DNA of 64,000 nucleotides from Hemibagrus wyckioides. Its lineage: Eukaryota > Chordata > Actinopteri > Siluriformes > Bagridae. Under the pieces are notes generated by a model. That model saw nothing but the letters and a program-made list of their open reading frames with translations. It was not told the DNA's origin and made no database searches. Positions within the stretch are counted from its first letter, which is position 1, and every line of letters begins with the position of its first letter. The stretch covers positions 18,525,780-18,589,779 of the forward strand of contig NC_080710.1 in NCBI RefSeq assembly GCF_019097595.1. The letters are read 5' to 3'. Shown piece after piece: positions 27,700 to 39,480 of this stretch. The translations under genes were made by a program, and so were the position numbers.

Positions 27700-27960
27700 T
27701 TACATTCCTCCCCTCCAGTTCTGCCTGCGAGTTTTCTATTGATTTGAACACATTGCTTGCAAACCTGAATCACATTAACCCAACAATCCAGTGCAGTAAA
27801 ATAAGCTGATTTAGCCTGAGGGGCCTTAAAATTAAAAATGTTATGAGGGCAATTAATTGCCTTGCCTGATGTATTGCGTGGTTCACGATTAACATAATGA
27901 ATAGTAAGTTCTATGGTGCTATGAAGCCACACAAATCAACAAACCTCAGAGATCGCTCTG
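27700..27960. promoter_or_regulatory. Candidate conserved noncoding element with a homeodomain-type palindrome
   Basis: High-complexity sequence between repeats. It contains the perfect 14-bp palindrome GGCAATTAATTGCC (27848-27861), two back-to-back CAATTA homeodomain-type half-sites, within CTGATTTAGCCTGAGGGGCC and GTGGTTCACGATTAACATAA contexts. No coding frame supported. Conservation is a guess from texture only. Confidence 0.25.
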
Positions 27961-28663
27961 GCCAAGCATTAAATTCAGTATGACAGCCAAGGACCACCTT
28001 AGCTGGTTTTAGCATCTGGGTCATCACTTTGGCATTGGCTATCCAGGATGCACACAGTATGTGGTAAGTCATCTGAAGGGCAGAATCAGGTCTGTTCTTG
28101 AAATGATTTTTTTTTAAAATTTATTTATTTCTTTAATATTTCAAAATCAAGCAGTGAGAAAGACATGATTTGCATTTACATTTAGGTCAAGTCCCAAATG
28201 TCCACTAGATTATAAGAATCAAATAGAAAGTCTTTTCACAATAACCCTGCATTCCTGATTTTTTTATTTTTTTTTTATATTTGATTGATTATAAAATGCG
28301 ATTATACAGACAGATATAAAGATGTATTTACTGTATATGAGTGTTGTCTGCAGGATTTTAATCAGGTAACAGTAAAGTGTGTAAAATGAGAAAGTGAAAT
28401 CTGTATGGGTCTGCCAAATTTTATAGGAAACAGACAGCTGGGCTTGCCAGTAATTTGTATCTGGAGGCCACTTACGGAGCAGTACAGGCAGACTCTATCC
28501 TAAAAGACTGATTCTGGCCTGCAGCTCCAATGATTTACTAGAAATTGTATTTGAAAAGGAGTTAATGCTTCTCTAAATAATTGCATTTCAATGGGATTAA
28601 ACATGAAATTATTCTTAAATTATATACACAAAAAAATATTTGGGTTTAATGAGAGCAGCTTAA

Positions 28664-28998
28664 GGGGGCACAGTGGTTTAGTGGTTAGCACATTTGCTAG
28701 CACCTCCAGGGTTGGGGCTTCAAATCCGACCTCTGACTTGTGTGTGCCCTGTTTGTGCATCCTCTCTGTGCTTCAGGGGTTTCCTCTAGGTACTCTGGTT
28801 TCATCCCCCAGTCCAAAGACATGCGTTGTAGGCTGATCGACATCTCTAAATTGTCTGTATTGCGTGCGAGATTGTGCCCTGTGATAGATTGGCACCCTGT
28901 CCATGGTATTCCCTGCCTTGTGCTCCAAAGCCCCTGGATTAGGCTCCTGGATCCCAACAACCCTGCATAGGATAAGCAATACAAAAATGGATAGAGAT
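28664..28998 (+). mobile_element. tRNA-derived SINE, near full length
   Basis: It starts GGGGGCACAGTGGTTTAGTGG with box A-like TGGTTTAGTGG and box B-like GGCTTCAAATCC. The body has the familiar fish SINE blocks CAGGGGTTTCCTCTAGGTAC, CCAGTCCAAAGACATGCG and GGCACCCTGTCCATGG, ending GGATAAGCAATACAAAAATG. The ORFs on both strands here are incidental readings of the repeat. Confidence 0.8.
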
Positions 28999-29821
28999 TA
29001 GATTAGTTAAAACCCTAAAATTGGTTCCTATCTGCAAAGCTAAGTGCTTAACACTCAGGCTTGTGTTTTGTCCAGTATTTTTAACATAAACAATTAGAAA
29101 TAGTAATGATTGTGTAGATATGTGATTTAAAGCTTGCATTATGCTCTTTCTGTATTATGTATTATGCTATAATTCTGTGTCGTTTATTTACTGGGTAGCA
29201 AAGAAAAAATTATTAATCCTTGTGTTTCTTCTGATTTTGAATATATTCCTGTTACAAAATCTGTTTTCAGTGCAGCTAAATTATTCATATTTGAGAAAGA
29301 ACTATGCTTATAGATACACATATGTATGTCGTAATTCTATATGTTGTGATGGAATACAAATTGGAATGAAAATTATCCAGCTAACAAGGTTTCTTTAATA
29401 TCATGAGGCCCTGGGGATCACTGTTCTTGGAAAAGAGACACTGGTAAATTAAGACTCTAGACAAACTGCATGAACCACACACAAACACAATTTTCTGTTT
29501 AATCTTAAAAATTTTCAAGAACATAGACTTACAAGCATGCATAAGCAATAAAACACAGTGGAATGTTCTGTTACTGGAAAATAATCTAGGGATAGTGTGA
29601 TACAAAGTTAATTATTTTCCTAGATGAAATGTATTAAAATACAGCTTTTACAGATATTTACATATTAAAGAATGACACATCTTCATTTTTTCCAGTAATA
29701 GTTATAATTAACTATAGATAACATAGATTGAGATAATGTATTACAAATGAATATATCTGTAACTTGCCTTACATCCAACAGGATGTTCAGAGACATGCTG
29801 CTATATATTTCCATTCAAATT

Positions 29822-29990
29822 TGTGGCATTTGGTGGATGGTGTTATCCAGAGTGAGTTACGGAAGTGCTTTGAAGTCTTTTTCAATAAATAGATCCTGAG
29901 ACTGGTTCAGTAGGTCACAGACTAAGAGTAATATCAGTCTGAAAAACCCTATTGGGGAGGTCACATAGAAAAGAAAAACACAGACATCAC
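29822..29990. repeat. Dispersed fish repeat fragment
   Basis: GGTGGATGGTGTTATCCAGA, GTTACGGAAGTGCTTTGAAG, GAGACTGGTTCAGTAGGTCA and CAGTCTGAAAAACCCTATTG belong to a dispersed fish repeat related in its first 40 bases to the one at 49165. No coding capacity. Confidence 0.5.
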
Positions 29991-30516
29991 AAGATTTTCT
30001 TTTTTAATACAGGATCCTGGTATAAACACTTGATGAACATTTTCTTGTCTATTCAACAGCACCATAGCATTATTATATACCCTTGTTTATGAAAATAGTG
30101 CTGTAGAATTAAATGTGTGATGTACAAATGAGCTTACATTATGATCCACTTTAAAATTGGCCTTTAAACTGCAGTGATAGTCCTTCCTCAGATCCAGTGT
30201 TATGCTACATTCACACTTACAGTGACAAAGTGACCGGAGATAATTCATTTTCATTGAGAGCTGGCAACTTGAGTGACAGCAACTGCTGGAAGACAGTGAC
30301 TAGATGTGGATGTGTCCAGTGATATGACAAAGTTGAGAAATGTTTATGCAAATATTGAGTGACTACCAATGAGAGTGAAGACTGTAGTTTGCACATGATC
30401 CGTGGCAAAGAGCACACAGTGATTCTCCTTTATCCTGTATGATTTGATGCATATATACTTTGGTGAATTTTATATGCAAATGCTCTCAACCGATTTGTTG
30501 TGAAGTGAAATGCTAG

Positions 30517-30517
<1 letters not shown>

Positions 30518-30556
<39 letters not shown>
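30518..30556. repeat. (TA)n microsatellite
   Basis: Pure alternating TA of about 38 bp. Confidence 0.95.
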
Positions 30557-30557
<1 letters not shown>

Positions 30558-31249
30558 GTTTTGTTTTTTTCCAAAGCATTCCAAGCATTGTCCTGACTGG
30601 CACATGCATGCTGAAAATTGTGAGCGCACAGCAGTACTCTGACCATATCAGTGAAGGCAGATGGGATTGTCGATAGTTGACAGACATGCTGATAGTCGAT
30701 TTCATTTTTATCTCAAATCGCTTTTTTGCTCTGGGAATCTAGACAGGCTGCATCTTGAAAGGACAAAAAGGGCAATCTCTCATGCAGGCCTCACAGAAGG
30801 CCAGCCAGTGCCTCTTAATAACCTTGGTGCTGCTGTGGATTTGGGGATAAGATGCAGGGAAAAAAAAACACACACAAAAAACCTGTCTCAAATGCTGAGA
30901 GGTAGATGCTTCTCAGACATGGATTGGTATTGTGTTGTCAGAAGTAAATGTAAAATTATACTATTTAACCTTCATCTATATTATACAGAATTTTGGCAAA
31001 CTGGGATTTTTTTTATTAAAAAAAGCTCAGGTTAACCTGTAGTAAGAAACTACTTCACTCAAAATGCTATTCCAACATCAAATAAAACATGGGATATTTT
31101 AGTCAGGGTAAAAAAAAAATGCCTGGGATTCCTTTCAACTTCAGCTTCAATTATTTGATTTTACTTTGTATACATATTGAAAAACATCAGATCATGGTCT
31201 TGTGAATAACATGTGATCTAATGCTTTACTTTCTTCTCTACTCTAGTCT

Positions 31250-31690
31250 ACTAAAAATAACTACAGGCAGCGAAGAAGAGGCACCTAGAGCCTAATCTGT
31301 GCACCCCTGACTGCCAGGTTTCACTAAAGCATGATAAAGTATTAATGATATTTTCCTCACAGGCTGCTGCTGGCATGGCCTGCAGTTGACATCTGTCATA
31401 TAAAACTTCATCTACCATCCTCAAGCACAAGCTGGCCGTTGTCTCAGTAGCCTGGGAATGTCGCTCCCGGGGAGACCTGCTTGGAAGAATGTCTAACGGG
31501 TGCATCCGGAAGAGAACAATGAGCCCAGCAGCCCTCCATCCTATCTGTTACCTCACATCTCTTATTTTGTAAAGCCAGGCACAGTCCTTGGGGGTATCCA
31601 GTACTCATTAGATTAATTGGCAATAAACGACAATTATTTTCAGCAGCTGTAAATTGCATTGCATAGCTTCAGCAGAAGCAGTTATGGAGC
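31250..31690. promoter_or_regulatory. Candidate conserved noncoding element / enhancer
   Basis: A repeat-free block richer in G/C than its surroundings. At 31600-31660 motifs are densely packed: CATTAGATTAATTGG, CAATAAACG (forkhead-like), CAATTA, the E-box CAGCTG (31644-31649) and TTGCATTGCAT. The combination resembles neural developmental enhancers. Minus-strand ORFs here have no recognisable domain. Confidence 0.28.
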
Positions 31691-32616
31691 AAGAAATGTA
31701 ACAAAATGAAGTTCAACCTTTGCTGAGTCTTTTATCCACACTGACTAGAGACATTCTGTAGAGATGCAATCACTCAGGGAGACAGTAGAATTCATCCTTC
31801 GAAAGGTCACCAGATCCCTGCAGAGTGTCTGTCTCTCCAGTGGCTTCATTCATCCCTGACCTGCCTTATAACACTGTCCAGAGCAGCTGCAAAACACACC
31901 ATTTTATGAATTATATTGATGAATAGTGAATCAATCTGCTTTCAGTTATCTCGGGGTATTGGTTACAAAATGTTGTACTTTATGTACTAAAAAAAACAAA
32001 ACACACTGTTTAATTACAAGGTACATCGGGGAAATTAACACTTTTTAGCAAAATATTTTTTTTATTTACAAAATATCCTCAAAATATCAACTTGTTTATA
32101 AACACACAGTCATCTCTCCCAACTTTGTCTCCCAGTTTAGCAACAGTGTCATGTGTGTGATGCGCTTGCCATGCTTCCTGTTAAAGTCCATTGCAAGCTT
32201 GTGACAGCTTTGTGAGAATGATTTTAATATGTTCTTGCATATGTGTAATTGTTGTTATTGTGAAGTTTTCCCTGAGGAGACTTTCTTTAAGAGAGAGAGA
32301 GAGAAAAAAGAAGAGATTGGCGAGGGAAAAAATATTTATACTGATCACAGGAAGTAATTTATTTTGAAGATGTTTTTGGACAACATGAAACATATCTATA
32401 AATGGATAAATACTGACAGTAAATTGTAAAAAAAAAAATTAAAAAAATCATGTTTGTGAATTGCTGTGATTTAAGAGGAATAAAACACTTTGAAGTGGTT
32501 ACTGCCTACCACTTCACATCAAACTACAACACACTACCCCCATGCTGCTTATTTTCATCTAATTCCTAATAATACATCTTGTGTTTTATTCCTTATTTAA
32601 TGTAAAAGCAGAAACA

Positions 32617-32663
32617 TAACAACAACAACAACAACAACAACAATAATAATAATAATAATAATA
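32617..32663. repeat. (AAC)n(AAT)n compound microsatellite
   Basis: Nine AAC units pass directly into seven AAT units. Confidence 0.95.
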
Positions 32664-33018
32664 ACAAGGTACAATCATTGTAAAATATTGCATTATTTAC
32701 TTACACTTATATACCCTTATTTTGGTCTGCTTTGTTACAGTAAATAATGAGAACAGACACTAACACACAAGACAAGACTGTTAAAACAGGCTCATCCAGG
32801 ATAATGATAATGACCTGACATGTCTACAGTGGACAAGGTGAGCTGTGTAAGGGCAGAGAAGAGGGCACTAGAGCACAGGGCAAGTTAAAGAAGACTGATG
32901 AAACTCAGAGTCCATCATCTTGAGTTGATAGAAGCCTATAGAGACTGCAGAATGCTGAACTCTCTCACCTCATGTTACACTCTAACACTGCCTCATTTAC
33001 TTTCCCTTTTACCGTTTG

Positions 33019-33020
33019 TA

Positions 33021-33053
<33 letters not shown>

Positions 33054-33054
33054 T

Positions 33055-33102
<48 letters not shown>
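33019..33102. repeat. (TG)n(AG)n compound microsatellite
   Basis: TG repeats (33019-33043) pass into AG repeats to 33102 with one interruption (ATAGAAAG). Confidence 0.97.
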
Positions 33103-33103
<1 letters not shown>

Positions 33104-34537
33104 ACAAGTGCATACATACCACTGCAGATCTGCTGGCAGTGAGACCTTGGACAGACGAGTAATTGATTTAGAGAATCTTAAAATCAATTGACAGGCAGCT
33201 GGGGCCAGGGAGATTAGAAGTGAAGCACAGGTGGACTGGAGTGGAGTGAGAAAGGCCCACAGCAAACAGAAATCTCTGAATTATAGAGCTCTGGGAGATG
33301 TACCTGTTTTCTATTATTTCTCACATACACTCTCTCACCTGTCATTGGCAGTCTATAGTCAGTCACTCTAACTTTGCTCAGTCTTCTCAACATTGCGCCA
33401 ATGCCTAGATGGAAGATAAAAAAACAAGCATGGTTTGCATGTGTTCACATTTCTGTAATACAAAACGTAAAGTGTCTTTTTTACATAAAGTATCTTGCCT
33501 ATTATTATACCACTCTTTATATACAGTATAATGAGTCTGGAGGGTCAACAATAATAACAACATAATTTCTTACTTAATTTTGTCTGAGGCCATCACACGT
33601 GATTTATGCTATAAATCACTGTTTAGTGAACTTAATACAGTCATCCAGCATATAGTCATCAGCTTGTTGTGAGTGTTTTTCCATCCCAAATACATCTCAT
33701 AATGCCCCCCCCCCAAATTTGACCATTCCTAATGTACATACATGCTTTATACAATCCATATTCATGCTTTCCCTTATAACGCAATATTTGTATGACAATC
33801 TTAAAATACGAAAAGCTTCTGCACATGGTATAAAACAAGCTCGTGGCATCTATAGAGCATTTTTAAACAAGTCCAATCTGGCCATCCCATTAAAGGCTTT
33901 GCCTGCTGCTCCTTCCCTGAGCATGAGCAGCATGATTCCTGCCCCAATGGGGATCATTTAGCATTTGTTGCAGTTCCCATTTTGACCACTAGCTTCAATA
34001 ATATTGACGATTGTGCAACATCAACATTTCTCTTTTATTAATTGCTGTCCACCAAAAAGAAGTAATTATTTCAGATGAATTTTTAAAATATATGTAGTTG
34101 AATGAGGATTTTATGAAGATTAACAATTCATGAGAGGCAGATATAAATACTTTCCTCCACCTGCTCCTATGGATGAGTTGCTATTGATTTGACATGTACT
34201 ACATTATTATAGGGAGGCCCCATTAAGATAATTTGTGCTTTGTTGTTCAGAGCTCTGCAGCTATGCAAGTTGAAACCATTTGCTACTCTCTAAGTGTACA
34301 ACAGCTATCCTTTGGCAGATTAATTTAAATGAGTGTTGCACATCTGTCTCTTTACTGGTTGACATAAGTGTAATAGTGAAAAGACTTGCTAGGTAGGAAG
34401 ACCCTGGAAAAAGTGAAAAATCAACAGAATTCAGAAACAGTGGAAGGTAAAAATACACCATAATCCACCAAATCCATCACAGAGTAATTAGAAATCTAAC
34501 CTTCAGATCACCTTAACTGCTTTCCATACTGCTTTCC

Positions 34538-34538
<1 letters not shown>

Positions 34539-34624
<86 letters not shown>
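34539..34624. repeat. (GAAA)n microsatellite
   Basis: Pure AAAG array of about 86 bp, a strong strand-asymmetric purine tract. Confidence 0.97.
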
Positions 34625-35650
34625 ATAAAAGACGTGTATGTTACATAGATTTCTATTTTAGACGTTGCAAATAAAGGGTAATATGGGCTAATATGAAACA
34701 TTGGTGCATTATGTTGTGGTACTGCTGGAATTCATTACCACCTCAGTGTCACTGCATGGTTGAAAACACTCAAACAACAGCCAACCAAAAATATACAGCG
34801 AACAGCATCCCTGTGGTCACAGCCTGGGAGTGATGAGGAGCTAGAGGATGATTAAGATACACAGTGTATGGAAAATCAGCTATAATATTAAACTGCTCAC
34901 CTATAATGTGGACTAGTAAAGTATGTGTATCTAATAAATAGGTCAATAACAATTGCCAAGATTATGCAATCCTATAAGTACTACAGAACTCTGAGATGTC
35001 ACTACCAAGTCAGTGTGAATGCTTACCACACAAATAATAGCTGGTCAGTGGGTTTTAGTCCAGGTGCAAATTGTGGCCCTTTTCCACTAATAGATGTGTA
35101 ACGTGTATACAGCATATATACTATAAATTATTGTAATCCAAATAACAAGCAGTGACTTTAAGGAGGAATATTAAATGATGAAATGCAGACACTGCCCCTT
35201 CATCTTGTGTGTACAAATGTGGAAAAAACCATCAGCAATCTGTTGCAACCGGAGGGATAGCTTTTTACTTTGACAACCTACGCGTGCACTAGCAGACAAA
35301 TAGCCTGGGCCACATAAGCACCCATTATGTCATTATTCAATTATAAAATAGATGATAAACATATTTTGGCTCAAGGCATTCAGTTGAGTTGCCCAGTGCT
35401 GTAACAGATTGGAAACCTGTTACTGCCATTGCAATGATTCGCCATGAAAGATGGCACATTACTCACTCAGGCACAAAATGCTGTGTGCTTCAGGTTTTGT
35501 TCTTCTGCTTATGTTCACACTTATCTTAGTGTGAAGGTAATTTAGCTAAAAATGTACTAACAGTGCAATTTATTTGTGTCAGGGTTGCAATTTACCTGAT
35601 TTGCAATCAAGAATAATATGTAGTACATGACAACATAATGACATATTATA

Positions 35651-36146
35651 CAGTCCCCTCTGAAAGTATTGGAACGGCAAGGCCAGTTCTTTTGTTTTTG
35701 CTATGAATGATCAAATTGCCAGATTCTTCATTTGTGATGTTTTTTTTTTCTTTTCAGGCTTGTACTGCAGCTTCTTTCAGTTGTTGTATATTTTGGGGGG
35801 ATTTTCTTGTGTGTCTACTCTTCAGGAAGTGAAATGCATGCTCAATTGGCTTAAGGTTTGGTAATTGTTTTGTCCAGTCTAAAACCTTCCACTTTTCCCC
35901 TGAAGTGCTTTGTTGTGTTGACAGTCTGTTTTGGGTCATTATCTTGCTGCATGATGAAGTTGCTCCCAATCAGACTGGATGCATTTTTTTTTGTAAATCT
36001 TGACTGACCTGTCCGATGTCTGGTTGTTAGTACACCAGGCTAAGCTCTATGTTTGTACATGGTTCTGAGTTTTCCTTTTTTTTCCTAACCTCAACATGGC
36101 TCAGTTTAACCCCCACAGACAGGTCTCTGGTCTTCATTTTGACTTG
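35651..36146 (-). mobile_element. Truncated Tc1 transposon (same family as 18420-19410)
   Basis: The left terminus CAGTCCCCTCTGAAAGTATTGG is preceded by TA. The minus strand carries the C-terminal transposase fragment listed separately. To the right the sequence decays through transposase-like segments (about 35990-36140) and is abruptly replaced at 36149 by the terminus of a different Tc1 family, so no matching right end is present. Confidence 0.78.
35754..35969 (-). pseudogene. Tc1 transposase C-terminal fragment
   Basis: A 71-codon frame including WKVLDWTKQLPNLKPIEHAF and LKEAAVQA. This corresponds to the W(P)xQSPDLNPIEHAF block of Tc1 transposases that contains the third catalytic acidic residue (the Glu of PIE is retained). 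Asp is replaced by Asn and Asn by Lys in PNLKPIE, and the rest of the protein is missing. Confidence 0.8.
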
Positions 36147-36148
36147 TA

Positions 36149-36630
36149 TATCAGCCATAACATTATGACTACCTGCCTAATATTGTGTCGGTCCCCATTT
36201 TGCTGCCAAAACAGCCCTGACCTGTCAAGGTATGGACTCCACTAGATCCCTAAAGGTTGCTGTGGTATCTGGCAGCAGATCCTTTAACTCCTCGAAGTTG
36301 TGCCGTGGGGCATCCATGGATCAGACTTGTTTGTTCAGCACATCCCACAGATGCTCAATTTGATTGAGAAACTTGTCAAACTCACTCAAATCCTTACGCT
36401 TGCCAATTTTTTCAGCTTCTAACACATCAACTTTGAGGACAAAATGTTCACTTGCTGCATAAGATTTCCCAACACTAACATGATGAGGAGATAATCAGTG
36501 TTATTCACTTCACCTGTCACTGTTACTGTTGTTCAAATTGCTGAAGAAGTTAATGCTGGTTCTGATAGAAAGGTGTCAGTATACACAGTGCATGATGGGT
36601 CAGGGCTGTTTTGGCGGCAAATTAATTGTT
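36149..36630. mobile_element. Rearranged copies of a second Tc1 family, head piece plus inverted piece
   Basis: It begins TATCAGCCATAACATTATGA, a terminus of a widespread fish Tc1 family, and continues through its first 200 or so bases (GTCGGTCCCCATTTTGCTGCC at 36187 onward) to about 36370. It then jumps by deletion to the far side of the element (TCAAACTCACTCAAATCCTTACG to CTTCACCTGTCAC at 36378-36524). Next comes a piece in the opposite orientation (about 36530-36598, AATTGCTGAAGAAGTTAATG) that ends in GGTCAGGGCTGTTTTGGCGGC, the reverse complement of the segment near 36200. The right terminus is absent. Confidence 0.75.
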
Positions 36631-37756
36631 CAGTAACCAGCTAAGCTCGTTATGAAGAACAACAGGAAACATTAATCAATAACTCTGACTTTTTTAAAAT
36701 TATACTGTTTCTAATGAAGGAAGTATTTGAATACAGTAGATACAAGTAGACAACTCGATACAAGGTCAATAATATGCTCAGAAAGGAAAGTTGCTAAGAA
36801 AGTTAAATAAAGATTGAGAGAAGTTACCAAAGAAAAAGCCTAGTCTGAAGTAAGAAGTAAAGAGAAACAGAATATAATTGATGAACTGCAGATGCAAGGG
36901 GGCACAATGGAAAGGAGGTGGTCTGCAAAAGAATAGAGAGGAAAATGACAAGAAAATGATACACCATGAGGGACAAACAGGAGTAATAAGGGTTGGAAGG
37001 AATATACAGGGAAGAAAGATGTAAATATAGATGATTGTGAAAAGGTGAAGAAAAAGATGAAAGAAACTATAGTGGATGATTGAAAAGGAAGAAATGAACA
37101 CTTTGAAGACAGAAAGAGAATAGCAGCAAGACATGCAAATTTGTGAATAAAGCTATCTGAACCTGAACAATAGACACAATATTAACAGTAACTTTTAAAA
37201 TAAGATAACAAAAACTATTGATTGGGAAAGGTAAAATTCCAAACTGAATTTAGAATTGAATCAAATTTGGCAATTTTTTAAAGTTATCTGTGGCTGGCCA
37301 ATGGAAAACAGCAAGAGGATGACTGTGAATTTGGAAAAGGTGGCAATATCATGGGCAGGAGACTGATTAAAATAGAAGAACAAGAGATTTAAAATAGTGA
37401 AGCTAAACAGGAGAAGCTAAGCAAAATGAATAAATGAAATGGAAGCCAGGTTATAAGACATGATCATGATGAAAAGACAGACATAGATAGTTCAAGAGAG
37501 GAAAAATATATTTACAAAAAGTGATGGATAAACTTGGCAAAAGCACATATACAGTTAAAGCATGGAGATGCTGAGGATTGTCCAGTTCTGACAGATTTAT
37601 CTGTGGAAAATCAAGGTGCAGAGAGGAAAAGGAGAACAGCAAAAGGAGTGTGAGAAAAGCAGACAGTGAAAATAAGCCAAAAGTCTGCAGGCTTACAGTT
37701 TGAATGAAGAATAAGCTTGACTTCTAAATCAATAGAAAATAAAGTAAGGTTTGTTA

Positions 37757-37995
37757 AAGGGAGCAGTGGTAGCTCTGAGCTTGTGACTGGAAAATGACCG
37801 GTTTAAATCCCAGGACTGCTAGAGAGCATTTGCTGGACCCTTGACCCTTATCTCTTACAGCTGTATACTCTAGATTCTAATCTCACAAGACATTTAGATT
37901 AATTTGAACAAATAAGAATAATATGGTTGAAAGTAGTGAATTAATTCACATGACATTTTCACTTGTAATTCACTTTGGTTAAAAGCATCTGACTA
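37757..37995 (+). mobile_element. Degenerate tRNA-derived SINE
   Basis: The head GCAGTGGTAGCTCTGAG and a box B-like GGTTTAAATCCCAGGACTGC are followed by GCTGGACCCTTGACCCTTA and a 3' part CACTTTGGTTAAAAGCATCTGACTA. It resembles the family at 22199 but is more diverged, with a different 3' tail. Confidence 0.6.
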
Positions 37996-38519
37996 TAAAT
38001 ATATACATGTGATTCGGAATGTACATGGAGTTTTCATGGAAAATCTGATGTCTTTATTGTGACACAAGCATCAAAGATGCCAGGAGCAAAGAGAATTGTG
38101 TAATAGACACTATGGCACTCTGTTATGCAATCCTTCAGAATGCAAATTTATTCAAACAACCACTAAAATCACAAGCTCTAAATGATCGTGCAGGAGTTCT
38201 TCATTGTCTCTTTTGCAAGTGATGCAGCTATACACAGCTATACATAAGAAAACCAAGAGGATCATTTGGTTGAACCTCTTCATACTACTCCAGTGGTGAG
38301 ACATGTCAACAGCAATGGATATGAGTAATGAAGTGAGGAAGGAAAAAGAGCTCTTCTACACACTTGGAACTATGGGACACAGTGTAATGCATATTATGAT
38401 TTGCCAACCAGTTGAAGCACTTGCCTGAAACATCCAGTATCTCTAGAAAATTTTTTCCTATATTTACTACTTTTTTTTCTTTTTTTTTACTAATTTTACT
38501 GTTTTATATTTTATGTTTT

Positions 38520-38523
<4 letters not shown>

Positions 38524-38552
<29 letters not shown>
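38524..38552. repeat. (CT)n microsatellite
   Basis: Pure CT run directly after a T-rich tract. Confidence 0.95.
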
Positions 38553-38555
<3 letters not shown>

Positions 38556-38639
38556 ACACTTGAAATAGTCATGTGTATCATTTAATTTTGAACCCATCTA
38601 CAGTTTTTCCTGATGTATTTTCAATTAAATTTTAAATTC

Positions 38640-38880
38640 AACTTATTTGTATAGTGCTGTTAACAATGGGCATTGTCTCAAAGCAGCTTTACAGAAATAC
38701 AATATAAAAATATTATACAATTTATACACTTTTACAATTAAACATTTATTACTAACATTTATGCCTAATGAGCAAGCCTGAGGCAACAGTGGCAAGGAAA
38801 AACTCCCTGAGATGATAAGAGGAAAAATCGAATCCAATTCAATTCGACTTCATTTGTACAGCATGTTTAACAATGGACAT
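38640..38880. repeat. Dispersed fish repeat, one copy plus a truncated second start
   Basis: AACTTATTTGTATAGTGCTG then CATTGTCTCAAAGCAGCTTT and AAAAACTCCCTGAGATGATA are hallmarks of a widespread teleost repeat. After the truncated first copy a second start follows at 38838 (CAATTCGACTTCATTTGTAC, AATGGACATTG), so two partial copies lie head to tail. Confidence 0.55.
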
Positions 38881-38999
38881 TGAATAAATATTACAATCTT
38901 TAAAATTTTTATGTATATTTATACCAGCTTCTTCCTGGATTCTTCTGCAGATGATTCTAAAACTGTATTGGTGATATACAGGTATTCAATTAGTTTAAG

Positions 39000-39480
39000 A
39001 ACTAGGAGGCAGTTCGACCCAAAGCACACCTGCAAAAAGTTCCTGCAGGCGGAAATGGGTGCAATAGCAGAGATAGATTATTTTGCAGAGACAGACAGAC
39101 AAATCCAAATCAATAGGCAAAAAACAAGAACAAAACTGGCAAGGTCAAGTAATGTATGAACCACAGAGAGAGGGAGCCTACATGGAGGGGAATTAAACAG
39201 AGTAACTATAAACAAGAAAACAGCTTGGTAAGATCAGGTAGAGAAACACTAAGCATTACTTCTCAGCTGACTAAATGTCCATGGTTTGTTTAGTTACGTG
39301 GAGTTGTGATTGTGAACAGGTCTGCAAGGTCAATTGTATTTAAATGTGATTGTGAATATGACAGAATCTGTGTGTTTTGGAAAACTGTAGTCCAGTGTGG
39401 CCATGTTTGTAGGATGTGGTGTGTTTCTGGGAAACATTTATCTTTGTGGATTCAGGAGTTGACCTGACATTCCCTCCTAG
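39000..39480. repeat. Possible dispersed repeat (LTR-like?), unclassified
   Basis: From AACTAGGAGGCAGTTCGACC to TTGACCTGACATTCCC the sequence is relatively GC-rich against its flanks and its last 200 bases resemble 15865-16010. No protein domain was recognised in any frame, including the 82-codon ORF at 38911. Confidence 0.3.

Larger units (their letters stand above)
22655..37756. other. Intergenic sequence, no gene seen outside listed elements
   Basis: Long A/T-rich spans interrupted by the listed SINEs, Tc1 copies, microsatellites and candidate conserved elements. No exon with recognisable protein similarity in any frame examined. Confidence 0.5.

Noticed and set aside
28591..28984. Overlapping ORFs on both strands near 28.7-28.9 kb
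   Set aside because: They lie inside a SINE; their open frames and Cys/Pro content come from the repeat.
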